Positions 1-15,300 of a stretch of DNA of 64,000 nucleotides are shown in pieces (position 1 is the stretch's first letter; each line of letters begins with the position of its first letter). A model generated the notes under the pieces. It was not told the origin of the DNA, made no database searches, and saw only the letters and a program-made list of their open reading frames with translations. A program made the position numbers and the translations under genes. The stretch covers positions 186,001-250,000 of the forward strand of contig JABVXV010000003.1 of assembly GCA_013365325.1 (NCBI GenBank). Direction: 5' to 3'. Origin of the DNA: Dipetalonema caudispina. Lineage: Eukaryota > Nematoda > Chromadorea > Rhabditida > Onchocercidae.

Positions 1-3000
1 GATGGATATTTCCTTCGTTCAGTGTTTCAAGCTGCCAGCTGCAATCGATAATACCTCAATGGAGGTAACATTTCTTACTCATTATTTGTTGTCCTTTTTG
101 TCTCAACTCATTACATCTCATGCTAACACATGTTAGTGACTGCTAATTTTGTTTCTACTTGTGGTTAAACTTTTCATATCGCAGCTACCACGTTTCAATT
201 GTTTTGAAGACGTCGTGAACTTCATTTCTTTAGAAGCGCTAAAGGAAACAAAGTGGAAAATTAATGAATAGGAATTCAAGCTAGAAATATTTAAATAATG
301 ATCAGTTTCAGATATCAGCAGTAATTCCAATGCAAAATATTTTCGTGGTTGTTGTAGTTAACAACATAGAATCTACAGTAGATACAGTTCAGTCAGCAAT
401 ACTAATATATCTTATTCATTTTGGAAAGATTGCTATCAATATTCAGGTCTTTGCTTTGCTGGTTTTTATGAAATTTTTAAGTTGATGGTAGTTGATAGCT
501 GTCAACATTTTGTCGCTTATTCCTTAAGTTGCCGAAAATTTCTTAATCAGAGTTATGATTGCTGTATTAGCTGACTCAAATGATATGCACAGTTTGTACT
601 TTGAAAAAACATGTCGAGAATCTATTTATGTGATGCTATCGATAAAGAGTTAAATGTCGGATCAGTTATTGCATTGGAGAATGATATACTTTAGCTAAAT
701 TGCTTTCAAGATTACCACTAATCCTGAAACTAGTATTTTTCAGAGAGAACCGCTAAAAGCTTACTATTACAAAGATTTTCGTATCATGCAGTTCTCTTTA
801 GCAAATATGGATCTCGTCCACACAAATTCAGAATCTTATACTAACAACGATTATTTTGACGGTGGAGTTATTGTAAGTTATTTGTATGAGTCGATCATTT
901 TTTCTTTGATGAAAATTTTTTAGACAAGTTATATTGTTGGATAAATCGAAATTTTCTTCACCTATATTTGTTTTCTTTTTTTTTTTGAAGACGTCGTATG
1001 GCGAAACTGTTGTACATTATTAATACAACAATTTATCACTTCTATCGCTCACTGTGTAGCAAGAGAGAAAGTGTGTCATACATGATCGTACGAATGTTCC
1101 TCGGATCTCATGATAGGATATATCGTATATGGACTATTAATAGCTAAGCACCCCCTCCAAAAAAGTGTATGATGTTATACTTAGTAAAAAGTAAAAAGTC
1201 AACTATAATGATTTTCAGCGTACAATGGAAGATATGGTTTATTTCATCAATCTTAACACCAATAAACTATATTCTTTATGTGATGAAAAAGTGGCTCAAT
1301 TTGCTGTTATGGATAATGGAAAAGTTATTCTACTGACCAGAAATTCAGGAAAGGTATGTTTTTTGTAGGATAGATGTGATTCGATGGATAAGCGTATGAG
1401 AGAGCTTTACTAAGCTTTGGCGACTCCTAAACTCATGCATATCCCATCTGCTTGCTTTTTGATTCGAGCATCATTTCTGCTAGTCGGGTAATCAGGTGAA
1501 TTAGTCCACTAATAATGAATGTAAACTAATTAGATAAAGTAGACTAATTGATTAACATCAATTTCTTTTATTGAATCGATGGACTGAAGTTCTGTAAATT
1601 TCCACTTGTCCCTTTTTTCAGTTGATAACTGTTCAAATTGAACAGTCGAGTTCACGTCGTACAGATTATGAAGATGATGAAGATGCTGCGGTAGCTGCAT
1701 TACTGAGCAAGATGAACGATTCACAGCAGTCGGATGTATCGAAAAGTACTGATGTTGTGCATTTCTTATTCCAATAGCAATTTTATAATTTATTCTGTTT
1801 AAACAACACTTACTTGAATCAGCACTTAATTATTTTGTAGCGTTTTCTGGTCAGCTTGCAGTACTATTATTTTTTGAGAAAAGAGATCCGAGGCTGAGGA
1901 GGAGAATCACGGTTACTTCATTATTAAATTACATCCACATATAAAAATATCATTCAAAAATAAATACAGACACTGATCGAGAAACGGTGCGAAATTTACC
2001 GTCTAGCGGTAATAGTATGGCAAGTGTAGTGGCATCAGAGTATCTGTCGACTGCAGGTCTGCGGCGAATATGGAAATTAACAAGAAGTGATATTGGCGGA
2101 CCAGTAAGGAGTGCCACTTACCGACTTCCTTATCATTTGTAAGTTCTGGGAATCTGTTTTCTTGTATGCAGAATTTGTGTTGTGATTTGTGACGATTAGG
2201 AGGTGGGGCGAATTTAGTATGGGAAAGATCTCTCTTTTATCACTATATTGTGTTTGCACAATGGAATTTCGGACTTCTCTTGACTAGTATTTTCTCTGAA
2301 CAATTTTTTTTCGGCACTTCTGAAGTGGAGCTAAAGAGGAAAAAAAATAAGGGAAAATGAAATCATGTTTTTATGTAACTGTCATTTACTTATGAACGAT
2401 TAGGGAAACGGATGAATCTTAACTCTTTCGATAATTAAAGTTTCTATTTCTACCAGTTCTGGAGCGCCCTGCATATGCTTTTATAATATTTGCATTCTCA
2501 TTTTTATCAGATACGTAAGATTTATTTGCTAATTAAAATTACAAATGACTGGCTTTGTAGTGGTGGACAGCCGGGATATCATCTCGTAGCTCCACCTGGA
2601 TGGAGCGAAGTACCAGCAAATCAGCGTATCAGAAAATATTTCATCGAAAATACGCCAGTGGAAGGGGTGAGTCGGACCTGGTTTTATCAATCAGATTGTC
2701 GCCGTTCGAATGATTCGCATATTTTCGAACTGCTCCATTTTCAGGCTTGTTATTCTTTTTTGGCATTTTTCGTTATTATTAAATTAATTTTTCGTAGTTT
2801 TGTAATGTGAAAATTAAAATATGTAATGAAACTGTTTACTTTATATTTTCTGCCATTGGTCTTCCATATTTTGTTGATATTTCCCTAATACACCTTTCGT
2901 AAAGTTAGGTAAATGTGCATATGCATAATTTCGGGTTAGTTTTAGCATGGATTACGCGTTTCACACATTGATATCTTTTTGAACTTCCATGAAACATGTC

Positions 3001-6000
3001 TGGCTTGTCCAGATATCGAATTAAGATTGTATCGTCGGAAAAGTAATACTGATGTTTTTTCACCTTTGAAAATACATTCACAAACAGCTCTTACTGGAAA
3101 TGTTGATCTGGAAGAAGTCGAAGCACAGGTAAACTCTTTTGTTGGCTAATGCGTAGAAAATAATTCTTTATGCGAGATAAACTATTAAATTCTCTTATTG
3201 ATGATGTAATTCAAATTTCTACTGTTTCTATCTTATATATCTGCTATTGAATACAAATATAATGTTGCTCATTACCATTATTTGAAGTTTATTAGTTGAA
3301 GTTCAGATAGTTGTTCTTCATACCGATGAATATTTCGAAAATATGCGTCATTTTATATGGTTGAATACGACCATTGATCAACATTTAATCATTTTCAGTG
3401 TGATTTGCTGGCCGGACCGTATCACTGCGCTGAATATGCTGATCTAAACAGCCATTCGGCAAAAATACAACTGCCAGGAATTATTTTCTTGCCTCAGCTT
3501 GTCAAAAAAGGTATTTCGTGAAAGGACTATTCAAATAAATTCATTAAAACCGTTATACACTCTTAAGAGCTGAAAAACTGCTTCGTACTTTTGTTTAAAT
3601 CTTTTGGTATTCCATGGTATTGGAGAGATAAATAGGGATTTTTTAGGTGGCAACGGAATCGGTTTCAAATCGGTTTCTTATTATCTTGTCTTGAGAGCTC
3701 TGTCTGATTTTTCTCTTGATCAGGCAATTACAGCTGTGAAGACAAACGAACGAGACAAACTTAAGGCGTATGTTATGCTACTCATCTTCTTTTGCGTTCT
3801 CTTTTTTTGTTAAAGTGATAAAATGTTCACGAAATGATTGCTTCAAATCACTATCTTGTCATTAAAGTAAATACGAGTTGCAAGTGCAACACGATTACTT
3901 GCGTTTTACATATGAATAACAGGAAAGAAAAAACAGAAGCAGGGATTTGCAGAATAAAAGGAGTCACATTACATTTGCAGAGCAGGTGCCTCAAGTAAAA
4001 CGAAATCATCTTCGAAACGCCGTATTGATGACAGAGAATTTACAGAACTATCACAATCTTCCACAGCTGCAACTGGAGATAGTGCTACGCACGGTAAATA
4101 TCAGTATTGTTTTGAAAAATTGTCAAGTTTGAAATTTTATTAGTGAAATAGATTTAAGCTTACAATTCGATGTATTTTACTTATTGGTTTTATAAGTTTC
4201 ATTAGGCAAAACCATCTTCTGAAAATGACAAGCTTAGTCAGATTAATATGTCACATATGCTCTTTTGGAATTTGTACATTGCTACAAGGAAGTTTGTTAA
4301 CTGCAGAAAATTTCATATTTGAGGTTTGACTAGTCGACGTGGAATACAGTGGATAGATGAACTGGTAATAACAGTGGTAAAGGCGAAAAGAGCAATTGAA
4401 TCTAATGAAAGGTATTTGTGCACTCTCATTTTTATTTCTCTCCTTGAATGTCTGTTTGCTTGTCATCTATATATGAATATTTCTATTCCTTAATACAGAA
4501 CTTATGTTCATTATTTCTCCCTTTTTGCTGCTTGGCATTTACCGCTCCTAAATATTATGTTCCGTTATTGTGCGATATTAAGCCTTGAGTTTCGAAATAT
4601 TTCCGTACAGGAACTCATGTTTTTAATAATGCTTGTATAAATTTTTAAATTTATTTCTTTCAACTAATTGTTTTTTTTTTTTTTAAGATGTTGAACTTTC
4701 TCAGAAATATTGATCGTAAGAATAATTCTGGATTTTTCCTTTTTGAAGAATTGAAAGGCGTGTACTTATTGAAACAACGGATCTGCACAATAATATAGTG
4801 ATGTTAGCTGCCGGAATCGCGCCGAAAATATCACCAGCGCAAAAGGCTCGTACAGAGGGCGAAAAGTTGCAGCAACAGAGTCTTGCAATTGGCATTATTG
4901 AGTGGTTGATCGATAACTGGGTCAATACTTCGTCGCAGTAAGTTTCAACTAATTCAAGTATGACTATTATTTTGAAGGCAAAATACTTTTATGACATTAG
5001 TGGGGCGATAAATTTTGTCTTTTTGTCTTTCTTTCAAACTGTTTAAGTAGTAATTGCGTTCAGTAGCAATGTATGGGGACTAGATTAGAGAATAATTTTT
5101 GCCATGCTGACTTACGTGAACTTTTCAACTGTTATGTTATCACTCTCTTCATTTTGTTGCTGATTTCATTAATCACATTTGAATGATCAGATTTATATGG
5201 TTATCCTGTGTTATTTGTGTTTACAATCACTATAAAGCGGTCATTGCTGCTTGTTTTTCAGAACTTATCTATCAGCTTTTGCTGAAATGATCATCGAAAA
5301 TGTTGACGCCATTTTCGTTAATTGTTTTATAATATCGCCACGGTCGATTTCTCACAAATGGAGTGCTACATTGATGTATTTGTTACGGTCAGACGGTTTT
5401 ACTTATTTTATGTAGGGATTTGATTGAAAGGAGAAACACCCGGCTATTGGAAAGTTATTAATTAAATGCAATTGAAATTACTCTCTCGCTTGGATTGGTT
5501 TTTTCAAATATGATTGAATTGAGAAATTTTGTAAAGCTCAAATAAAATACGAGTAGGGTAAGTTTTTCTTTCAATTCATCAAAGTAACAGCAAAAGGATA
5601 ATGCTTCAAAAAAATTAAAGAAATTTGCTAGAAATTATAATTTTTTTACACCACGAATTACTATTTAAGCGTCCTTCGAAAGTCAGATGATGGTGCTTTT
5701 TCGAAATTGTTGCAAATTTTTTTGTCATGTTCAATTCGGATCGTGACAAACTTACATGCAGTCAAGAATGCTGGATCTCTTCATTGGCTATTTGTGTTTA
5801 TTTTCGCTCTGTTGAAGGTCTGTTTGAACTAAATGTAACCGTTATTTTTAGTAAGTCTTCGCAGATGTTTTACGATATGCAATTATTTACTTGCTTTTGT
5901 TTCGTAATTGCTGAACGAAATATTTTCTCAATATTCAGCGGATCTGTGTTTTAATCTTATTCCACACTCCCTGAATGTCAACCACTCTTTTGTGAAAGTT

Positions 6001-6325
6001 TAGTCATTAGACGTTTTTGGAATATCTATTCTCGCAGAATATTTTTTCTTTTTTTGATGAATTTAAAGGATAATTTGCGAGAAGTCACATAAATTTAGCC
6101 CATTTTGGTGGTTGCATATGCTTAAGGATGTGAACAAAAGTGATGTTTTAGATGGCGGTGATGAAGACAAACGATGTTTCTTGTGGTGAGCTTTTGAACA
6201 CTTTGTTGAACGCATTTACAAATACACTTACATTTGTTGGTATTGCATGGAAGCAATGTTGGAATGGTTCGGTGCATGATAAATTGGCTACTGAATATAA
6301 TCTTAGTGGATTACCTACAGAGTTG
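1..6325 (+). other. BIRC6 exon block A: end of propeller and first jelly-roll region
   Basis: Sixteen exons: <1-64, 312-446, 744-872, 1219-1353, 1622-1745, 1970-2138, 2561-2793, 3013-3128, 3399-3510, 3647-3767, 3981-4093, 4324-4411, 4749-4937, 5262-5387, 5670-5817, 6152-6325. The exon at 312-446 joins in phase to 744 and reads [14 protein letters not shown], matching the last beta-propeller strands of the human protein. The exon at 1622 holds an acidic YEDDEDAA stretch. Exon 2561-2793 (APPGWSEVP, then SRTW...HIFEL) corresponds to the human PPCWVEVQ...RTWKL...HVFEL segment. The least certain junction is 2793/3013. Introns here hold nothing I recognise. Confidence 0.75.
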
Positions 6326-9300
6326 GTACGTTTAAATTACTATAATTACCTTCTTGGTAATGTCAGTATACTATGTTCAACATTTATATTGCTTATTACG
6401 TCTGATCTATAGCTTAAGTTTTTAGATTTATTTTATTTAACTATTTGGATTTAGCAAAAATATGATTGATCTCGAAAATTATAACCTCTACTTTTTGAGG
6501 TTATGTATGAATGGCCTAGATCGGTACTTTCACTATGGCAGCGAACAGGTACTGCCACTACCAAACTGAACGATCGTAAGTTTTATCATGTCCCACATAT
6601 GTTATCACATAAAATGTTGCTTTGACCTCGAAATGAGAATTAGGTGTGGAATTAATGAAATTAAGATCAGCTAAGTTTGAAAATATATTAAAGAATGAAC
6701 ATAAGTTGATAAATTGGTACTGATAATATGTTTTTGAAATCTAATGAGAACTCATTTTTGTTGTTGTAGCGAATGAGTTAGCACATGCTACTGCATTTCC
6801 ACCAGCAACACCAACACTGATCGCTTACAAATGGGCATCTACTGCTGCTAGTTATGGAAAAGGATATAGTGAAATGAAACCATCACAGAATGCTGGAATG
6901 AGTCGTTACGAAAAGATTTCCACAGGCGATTCTAGGATTCTCAATAAGGACTGCGTTGATGCAAACACCAATATAAGTGGATTAACTGCAGAAGTTCGTT
7001 TACTGTTATTGCCGATACTTGTAATGCATTAGCAGCAATGAGTAGTACTAAGCTTATGTATCTGGCGATTGCAGTAAACCATGTACTTAGTAAATATTGT
7101 TGATGCAGCAAGCTATTGTTGAAATTCACAAATGAAACACAAATGGTTCTTTCACAAAATAAATCTTGAAAACCCTGTTACTTGAAATAGTGATATTCTG
7201 TGAAATTTGACAAACACATCAGGAAACGCTAGGTAAATTAGGAGTGCAACGGTATGTACTAACTAATTAATGAAGTAACTGAAGAGTTTTACGTTTCATC
7301 ATCTTTCTCATGAACGTCACGTTAGGCTATGTCTGATGTTACGTCGTTTTCCGCTAAATGCTTCATTAAGTATTAAAAAATCTTGAATTTAATGCCAAAT
7401 AAATAAAATCTGAGTTGTGTTTTTAATTTTACTCACGTATAATTTGTTCGCTGCACTATATCAGCACTTTTTAGGATGAAATAGATTGGTTAGCACTGTT
7501 TAATGTGTCAACAGATTGTACAAAAGAAGCTACTGAAAATATAACAGAAGGTAAATGATTGGATTGCAAATCTTCTTGATTTCGGCATTGCCGCTTTCAT
7601 TCCCTTGTTTGAAAATGTTTTGTAGTATATTGCCTTATCAACGCTATTGTTTAGCTGGAGAAATATAAGCATGCTTTCAGTCTACAAATCATTCGTATTA
7701 CAGATGGGCGTTCCTCAGTTTTCTTACTGCTAGTGATATTTTTATTGTAGGCGAATCCGCACTATTCATCTACTTACAGCAAATACGGAACTGGTAATGG
7801 ATCAATTTTCAGCAAGTTCTGCGATAAATTCTCAACGAGAATGTAAATATCAAACAGTAACGACATCCACGCAGTTGAGCGGTTTGCTGGAAACGGAGCC
7901 GCTCACATTCAACGTAATATATGCTTCGGATCACGTTAAAGTGGAAAACACGGAAACTGGTAGCGTTTTATTTACGATTTTTTTTTTCGAAGAATGTGCA
8001 TTATGGAGCCTAAATCGTTTCTGTATTGTGTTCAAAAATTAACTGATTTTTATATCATTTTAAATTATAGGTTTTATAACAGAAGTTGATTGCACATCTG
8101 CACCTATCGGACATACTGAAAATGAAGGTTCTGTGCCACTGAAAATTATGGACATTACTCAAACAATTTTGAATAAAGTTTGTTGATTTTTTCAGCTCAT
8201 ATTTACCTTTAGTCTAAAAACATGCAGCGAGTTCATTTGTAGGCATGTTGGATAGACTGTTAATTCCAGATATTGAGCAACAGTAGTATAGTTCGAGGGT
8301 ATAGTTAGTATTTGTTACGATAATAACGAAGTTCAACTGCTGCGGAAATTATATCAAGGTTAAGTTTATTTAATGGAAGTTTTTTAGTGCTGCAGTTCAG
8401 ATGTGTGCTAGAATGGTAATGTGTTTCAGGAACTTTAATTTTCTGTTTCAGAAGTCGGAACAAATTACTGGAAATGATTCTGGAACTTCGAAACCAGGAT
8501 TACAAGATTTAAGTGCAGATTTGAATGCACGTATGACGTTGATTGCAATGGAGCAAGCCCAAACAAAAGAGGATAGTGCAGTTGGAAATGCTGAGCAGAG
8601 TTCACAAAGTAAACTACAATATTTCAGTGTTCGTTTAGAGTATGCAACTAAATGATTTTTAGTTAGGCCAAAAATTTTTGGAAATGAGGAAGTGACGGAA
8701 TTCCAAATACAATTTTATTTTAAATATTTGCTGATAAAGCGATAATTCTGAAAACTTTGAAGCAGTCGCGCAAGGTTTCGCAACCCAGGGATCGTCAGCA
8801 AGCACGTTTGGTATTCCAACTACACCGAAAACAACACCATTCATGACACCAACTCCGCTATCCCCATCGCATCTCTCGCCTATAAACTCAGAACCGAACC
8901 TAGCGTATATGATGGAAAACGAATCTACGGTAAAAAATTTTTAATATACTGAAAACCTTGTGGCCTGCCTACTGTTGTCACTACGGAAGTATTTTCCCTA
9001 TCGTGTATCTCATCTCCTCTCTCTGATATGAACAGTTCACTTTTCCGATGTAATTTGGAGTAAAACTATTTTCATTTTTAAAATTAGGATTTCACTTATT
9101 CATGAAATATCTCGCTAATTGAATTTTGGTGTTCCGTGTGTTTCAAAAAAGCTCTGATGCAAAACTGATGATGTAAAATAAGGCATAAAACCATAAAGTT
9201 GATTAATGTTCTTGATTTTTTTGTAGGATGCGAGCGAGGAATCTCAGGAAACCAGCAACCAAAGAGCTGAAATACGTTCTCAGATTCCATCGCTAGTACC

Positions 9301-12300
9301 CATGATTTCGTCTGATATCTTCAAGTTGCCATCTCAAAAATTCCTCCTAATGGAAAGAATTTCTTTCGGTTAGTTGGAGCACACCTTTATATTAAAATTA
9401 ATTAGTTCGCAACATCATTTAACTCTGTTTTACTTTATTAAAATAATTTTGTATCAGTTTGATACAAAACTATTTTAACAAAGTAAAACAGAGTTGAATG
9501 TTTTGACACCTCTGCTTTGTTTTTTGATTCATTCTTTCCAGAGTGGAAATCATTTTATGAATTTGGTGTATTTTTAGGATCTAGAAAATTTGTCATATTG
9601 GATTTTGGAATGCCTGTTCTTCTAACAGATTTATTCATCCCATCAGTAGCAGAAATAGCAGCAATTTCTATAGACGTATGGCTCCTGGGTGAAAATGTTG
9701 ATGGACAGCGACTACTGATGACAACAGATATATGCCGGAAAAGTATCGCTGTACAAGATTTGCAACCGTTTATGCGAATAAGATTCGTAAAGGTAGGGCT
9801 ACAAGTACATGCATTTTATCCGTAACTCTTCACATAATGAACAGAAGATGTGAAGTTGATTTAGATTTATTTCCTGCTTTGATTGATTATAAATTAGCTT
9901 TATTTATATTTCTGCCAGTTTCATTTATAGATAACGTATGTTGGACGGCAGATTTATAGCTCAGCTTGTAAAATTCCAATAGGACTTTTTTTTGGGCATC
10001 GTTTCTTTTCATCATGGCAAGTTCATTCATATCCATTTATGCAAAAAGAGTATCTTACTCAATGTATGCCAGCTAATCAACAAAAAAAGGTTTGTTGCTG
10101 GTTTCTCTTTTTTTGAATACTGCAATAGAGAATGCTTTATTTTACTAATATCTCCAGCTATGATAAATATCCATAATAGCAGTCTATACATTTTTTGGTC
10201 AAATGATTTATACCTGTTAGTCTAAAAGGTTTTAATGTTATATGCATTTGCGATCTGACAGATTGTTTTACGTATGAAATTTTTATTGTGATATACTATT
10301 CTCGGTTGGCTCTGACGGAAATTTTCCGTATTTGTTATACTTATTTATTTTTTACTTGTTGCACAGACTTGTTGGGCTACAAATGAGAATGAAAACCTGA
10401 ATATTCTATGAAGTTTTAGTCATCTAATCCACATCATATCTGTAAATTATCTTTGGTATAATAGTTGAATCGAAGGTGACATCGAAGGATTCAGAGAAGT
10501 TTTTGGATTTTAGATGGCGGTTGCCTTAAATCATTTGCGTCAGCTCTGTGAAGATTTACGATGCAGACATCAGCTTATGAGTATAGAACTGCATCGTTTG
10601 GTAGATGAATCTGCTTCTGAAGAAGAAGTAAAACAAGTGTACCGCGAATGTGTCCAACTCAGTTTGCAGTGGAATATTGTGGTGGGTGTAGTGCAACGGT
10701 TGGAATTGGACCACTTACCATCATATGGTGTGTATTTTCATTCAATATCGATTTCTAAAATAATAATGTTGATTTCAAATAAATAATTCCAAGTTATTTC
10801 GTTTTAGAATTCAGTTACAAGAAAGTGAAGTGTTTCGGTTAGCTGTAGAATGCTTCTAAGACCAATAAATATGATCTGAAAGCATTACTTAAAAGTCGAT
10901 TTTTCTGTCCAGATTCTGATCAAAATTTGGAGAAAGCTCTACAAGGGAGCTGGAGTGACTGTTGTCCGGATCAATTGCAAACTATTGCGGTCGAACTCTT
11001 TGCTTTGGTTACTCGCGCAACTCACTTGATTGATGTTCGGACTGTTGCGCTGGAAACTTTTACCAATGACAGCAAAACTGCAGCTCAGGTATAATGTTGT
11101 TAGTGTGCTGTGCAAGTTACTAATAGAATATGTCTTCATTAAAAGGTGTTTACACAACTTATAAAATTTCAATGAAAAAACTTGAGAATTGATTCATTTG
11201 AACTTTTCATAGTCAGGGATATTTATCGCAATGCGAATGCAAAATTTTCACAGAACTGAATAGAAAATGTTGGGGAACCATATATCAAGTGACTGTCATT
11301 CTTATTACTTTTCATGATCTTATTTCCTAAAATTGTTAGATATGTTTTAAAAAAATACTGCAGTTAGAAATAAAACATTCTCCTTTGCATGTCACACTTC
11401 TTTGGAACTGATAAAAGCATGCCACACACTCCTTTATGTAGGATGAATTTTTCATTTCTATTTTTCCATCTTTTTAAGTGCTTTCTTTCGTCTTTTATTT
11501 GTAACTTTATTAATTTTTTATTTGCAGTTATGCAAATTTTTCTGCGGTTTCGTTAATAAATTTACAGCAATTTCCTTATTTATAGAGTTGCTATCCAAGT
11601 GAAGCAAAATATGCTCGAATGAAATGTAAGGAAACGCTGGAAGTAAATTTGCCACTTCCACCAGCCAAGGAGATTGTTTTACAACCGAAGTTCAGCCTTG
11701 ATGATGCCGTTACTCTCTTCGTGTTGTTTTGTGTTCCGGCCGTCCCGAGATTACAAGTATGAGTTTGCTTCTAGTTTCAAATAGCATTTTACGATCATTC
11801 TAAATTTAGGTGGGATGTATCACTTGGTTATTTCACCACGGATCCGAAAGTGAGTGGTGGCCATTATTCTTCCCTCGTGTTCTGAAAGAAATTTTTTCCA
11901 CGCAGCTCAAAAAGCATGATCGCAAGTAAGCCTTTCAATCCCTTTAATTGTCATTATTTAGGGAAATTGTGGTGTGCTAGCTTTTGCAGAAATTGTGGTT
12001 CACTAGTTTATGCTGTTCAAAAATAAAGTTTAGAACTTCATTATTTAGTTTTGAATTAGATGAGTTCATTCAAATTCAAATCCGTTTTTTAAAGGAATAG
12101 TCAAGAATCTCCTTTTTTTTTCTTTCTGTTCATGGTAATTTCTGTATCATTGCAGGATCTTTTTGCAACTATCATTTTTGTGCAATCATTCAGTGAAATC
12201 TAGCTCGAAGCAGGTAATTTTGAATTTCGTTCCATTTGAATTTTCGTTTCCATCAAAAATTTTGCCATTTAAATCTTACTTGTTACTTTTTTTTATTCAT

Positions 12301-15300
12301 TTATGATAGAGTTTATGACTCTCGACCAAGTTCACTTTTCAGTCTGCTATCATCCTCGAACTTTTCAATCTCATCAAAGAAATAGCAGCCGGTGCTCTGG
12401 ATAATTATACAGTTGATTGCCCACGTCAAAATAACTTGGATGTCACCTTGCTTTGTTGGTCTCTGATGCTTCTTTCGAGCGCGTTTGATGTTGTCGCTTA
12501 CAGTAAGTGGGACTCCTACTATGTTGAGGCGGTTTTCGATTTTTGTTAGAAGTTTTTTTCACCTTTGGTTTTATTCTATTTGTTTCCTGCTACTTGCTAC
12601 TTACTAAAGTCTCTTCTTGTCGCATTGGCATGCAGAATTCTGTAGGGTCTGTTTCTGGAGACTGCGTACACTAGTGTTACCTGCGAATTTTATGAAATTT
12701 TTTATCGTTACAATTCAGACCGTTATCGACTTCACATAAATTACTGTCACACCATACATTTTTGGAAAGATTGAGTTGAATAGGACGAAATATTATCTAC
12801 TTACTTAGAGAGTACAGAAAAAATTGATTAAGGAACGTATGTTGAAGCAGCCAATATTTATAATGTTTCACAAATTTTTGCAGCTTCTGATAAAGAAATT
12901 ACGATTCCTTTAATAACCTAAAAGGATTTAGAAGCAGGAATACAATGTCTTTTCAAGTAGATTAGAAAGATAATCTTCAGGCTGACTGTTCATTGAACTA
13001 TTTTCAGTAACCAATGCTTGTTCGGTAGTTATCCACTAGGGGGACTATTCATTTTTATTTCCTTGACTATGTTTTCAGACAAAAAGAAGAACGACCGTTG
13101 GGCATTCATTGGAGGTGAATATTCGCGGATAATGACATCGAACGAAAAGGATGATTCTCTACCCAAATGGCACAGGAAGAAGTTGCTGAAGTTCGGGAAT
13201 AGTGACGAGAAAACCACAGAATCCTTAAAGAATATTAGCTCTGCTACTTTGGTAATCAGCACTTCTATTTAAAGTTGCTATGTAAAATAGCTTGTAAGAT
13301 TTTCGGAAATTCGTCGATTTCAACAGTATCTTAATTCAGTAACGATTTTCATAAATGTCAACAATATCCAGAACTCGTTTATTATGACTTATCTGCACGG
13401 ACACAAAAAATTCAAACTTGCACTTTATGAATTTTTACTTTATATTTAACCCCACTCGGTTTACACTGAACAGTTCAATGCTATAAAAGGATAAAAGAAG
13501 CATTTAAGTCGGGTTGAAGTACGCAGAACGTATGTTTCTTTAAGAAAGCCATATAAGCAGTGAAGACTATGTTATGCGAAACATAGTTTTCGCAGCTGCT
13601 AAGTTTAGCTAGAACGGTGACTAATGAGTTTCTTTTATATAGCCAATGCGCGTTTTTGTTCAGCATTCAATCGCATCCATGTTTAACGTTCAAATTTTCC
13701 TAAAAAAGAACGTGGACGGTACTCTGTACGACTGGACAATCGCAGTAGTACCGCTTCATATTTTTCGCATTTTTTAGAAAACTCAACTCGAGACATTGTG
13801 GGAGAAGCACTTAAAGGTGATGGAAGCAATGAAAGCAAATATGAAGATGTCTAAGGCATTAAATGCCAAAATGCAAAAGAAAGTTGAAACGGAGAAGAAA
13901 ATCCATGGTTTATCCCCACCTAATAAAATGGGTCATTCGGTTCGCTTTTATACATGAAGCTATGTTAAATTATCACAGTCTTCTCCGTCCTTTGTGTCTG
14001 GGACCTCATGAATTTCATCTCTCTTCCACTCTTGACCATATCCAAATTTCAACCCTTGCTCATGTTTCATTTGCTATGAACATGTCTTGCAACACTTCTT
14101 ACTAACACCAGCAGCCGTTGATTAACAACAATTTATGTTACGGTCGGTTTAAGGAAAAAAGAACAAAATTCTTCATGCTAAGAAAGCATAGGCTACAAAT
14201 AGCCACTATTTGCACTTCTTTCAAATTGTTTTTTTTTTTTTTTTTTTTTTTCATATTTTGCCCGGCTCAGTGGTGTTGAATGCCATTTTGAACATTGTTT
14301 GGAAGCAAGGATTCATTCAGAAATGTAGTCATTTTAGAACATGAGTTTCATAATTTGCTGTGACTCGTCAATCATTCAAAATAGTTGGTCAAGAATTCAG
14401 TTTCAAATCTTAGAGATCCTTCTTTTAGGTTTTCTCTGAGACGGATTTCCCAACTGAATTGACGGAGGAATTGCATACGACACTGTTGCCATTCCTCGGC
14501 GAGCAACAAATGGAAGAAATTTTGGCCAAAGTAAGTAATCATCTTTGCTTTATAGAAGTCAGCTATCGGAAAGATATCAAATATGGCAACGTATTTTCAA
14601 CTCACTTCAGTATGCTATCGACAGATTTCCTTCTATCCTTCCTTTTTTTTTTTCATCCTGCTGCCCCCAGTGACTTGATCTTTCAAAGAAATTACCAAAA
14701 AAAATATGCAGTCCATACTTTGATTTACAACTAGAATTTTGGCGAATAACCTTGTGTGTCAGCTCAAATCACAAGCACGTATTTTTCAGAAATATATTCA
14801 TCAACAAAATTCAGATTTGAAAACATCAGTTGATTCTTGTATGTTTCTTAATCTTTTTGCATAAATTCAAGAATATTTCCATATATTTCACATAAATATC
14901 ACTCAAGCATTATTTCATATTGGTTTATTTTAAAATAGAGCTTTCGAACTGAAGTATATGTGGATGATCTCTAACTGCGATGAAATAACTTGTTTTAGCT
15001 GAATCGGCTTTGAAAAAGGCAATATCCGTGGCCGGCAAAAGTAATTCCCGATCTCGCTGTAGACAGTACAGTATTCGCTTGAAACTTCCGCATGAACCAT
15101 GTATTGATGTTGCTCGGAAATTGATCATTCTGCTTTGTGATTTTGAGAAACAGCTTCCTATATTAGCCAAATTGATAATATGTAAAGTAAGATTATTTCA
15201 TATCTCTCAAATGCATTCTATGTGGTCTTTTGATTGCTTTTTCTTTTTTTTTTTTTGCAATTTTTTAGCCAAAATCTGAATGAAATAGTTTAAAGTAACG

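Noticed and set aside
6097..6190. Frame reading [13 protein letters not shown] that resembles a BIRC6 segment and overlaps the next exon in another frame, suggesting a frameshift
   Set aside because: The exon 5670-5817 ([15 protein letters not shown]) supplies that segment with correct phase into 6152, so the reading is intronic and no frameshift is needed.
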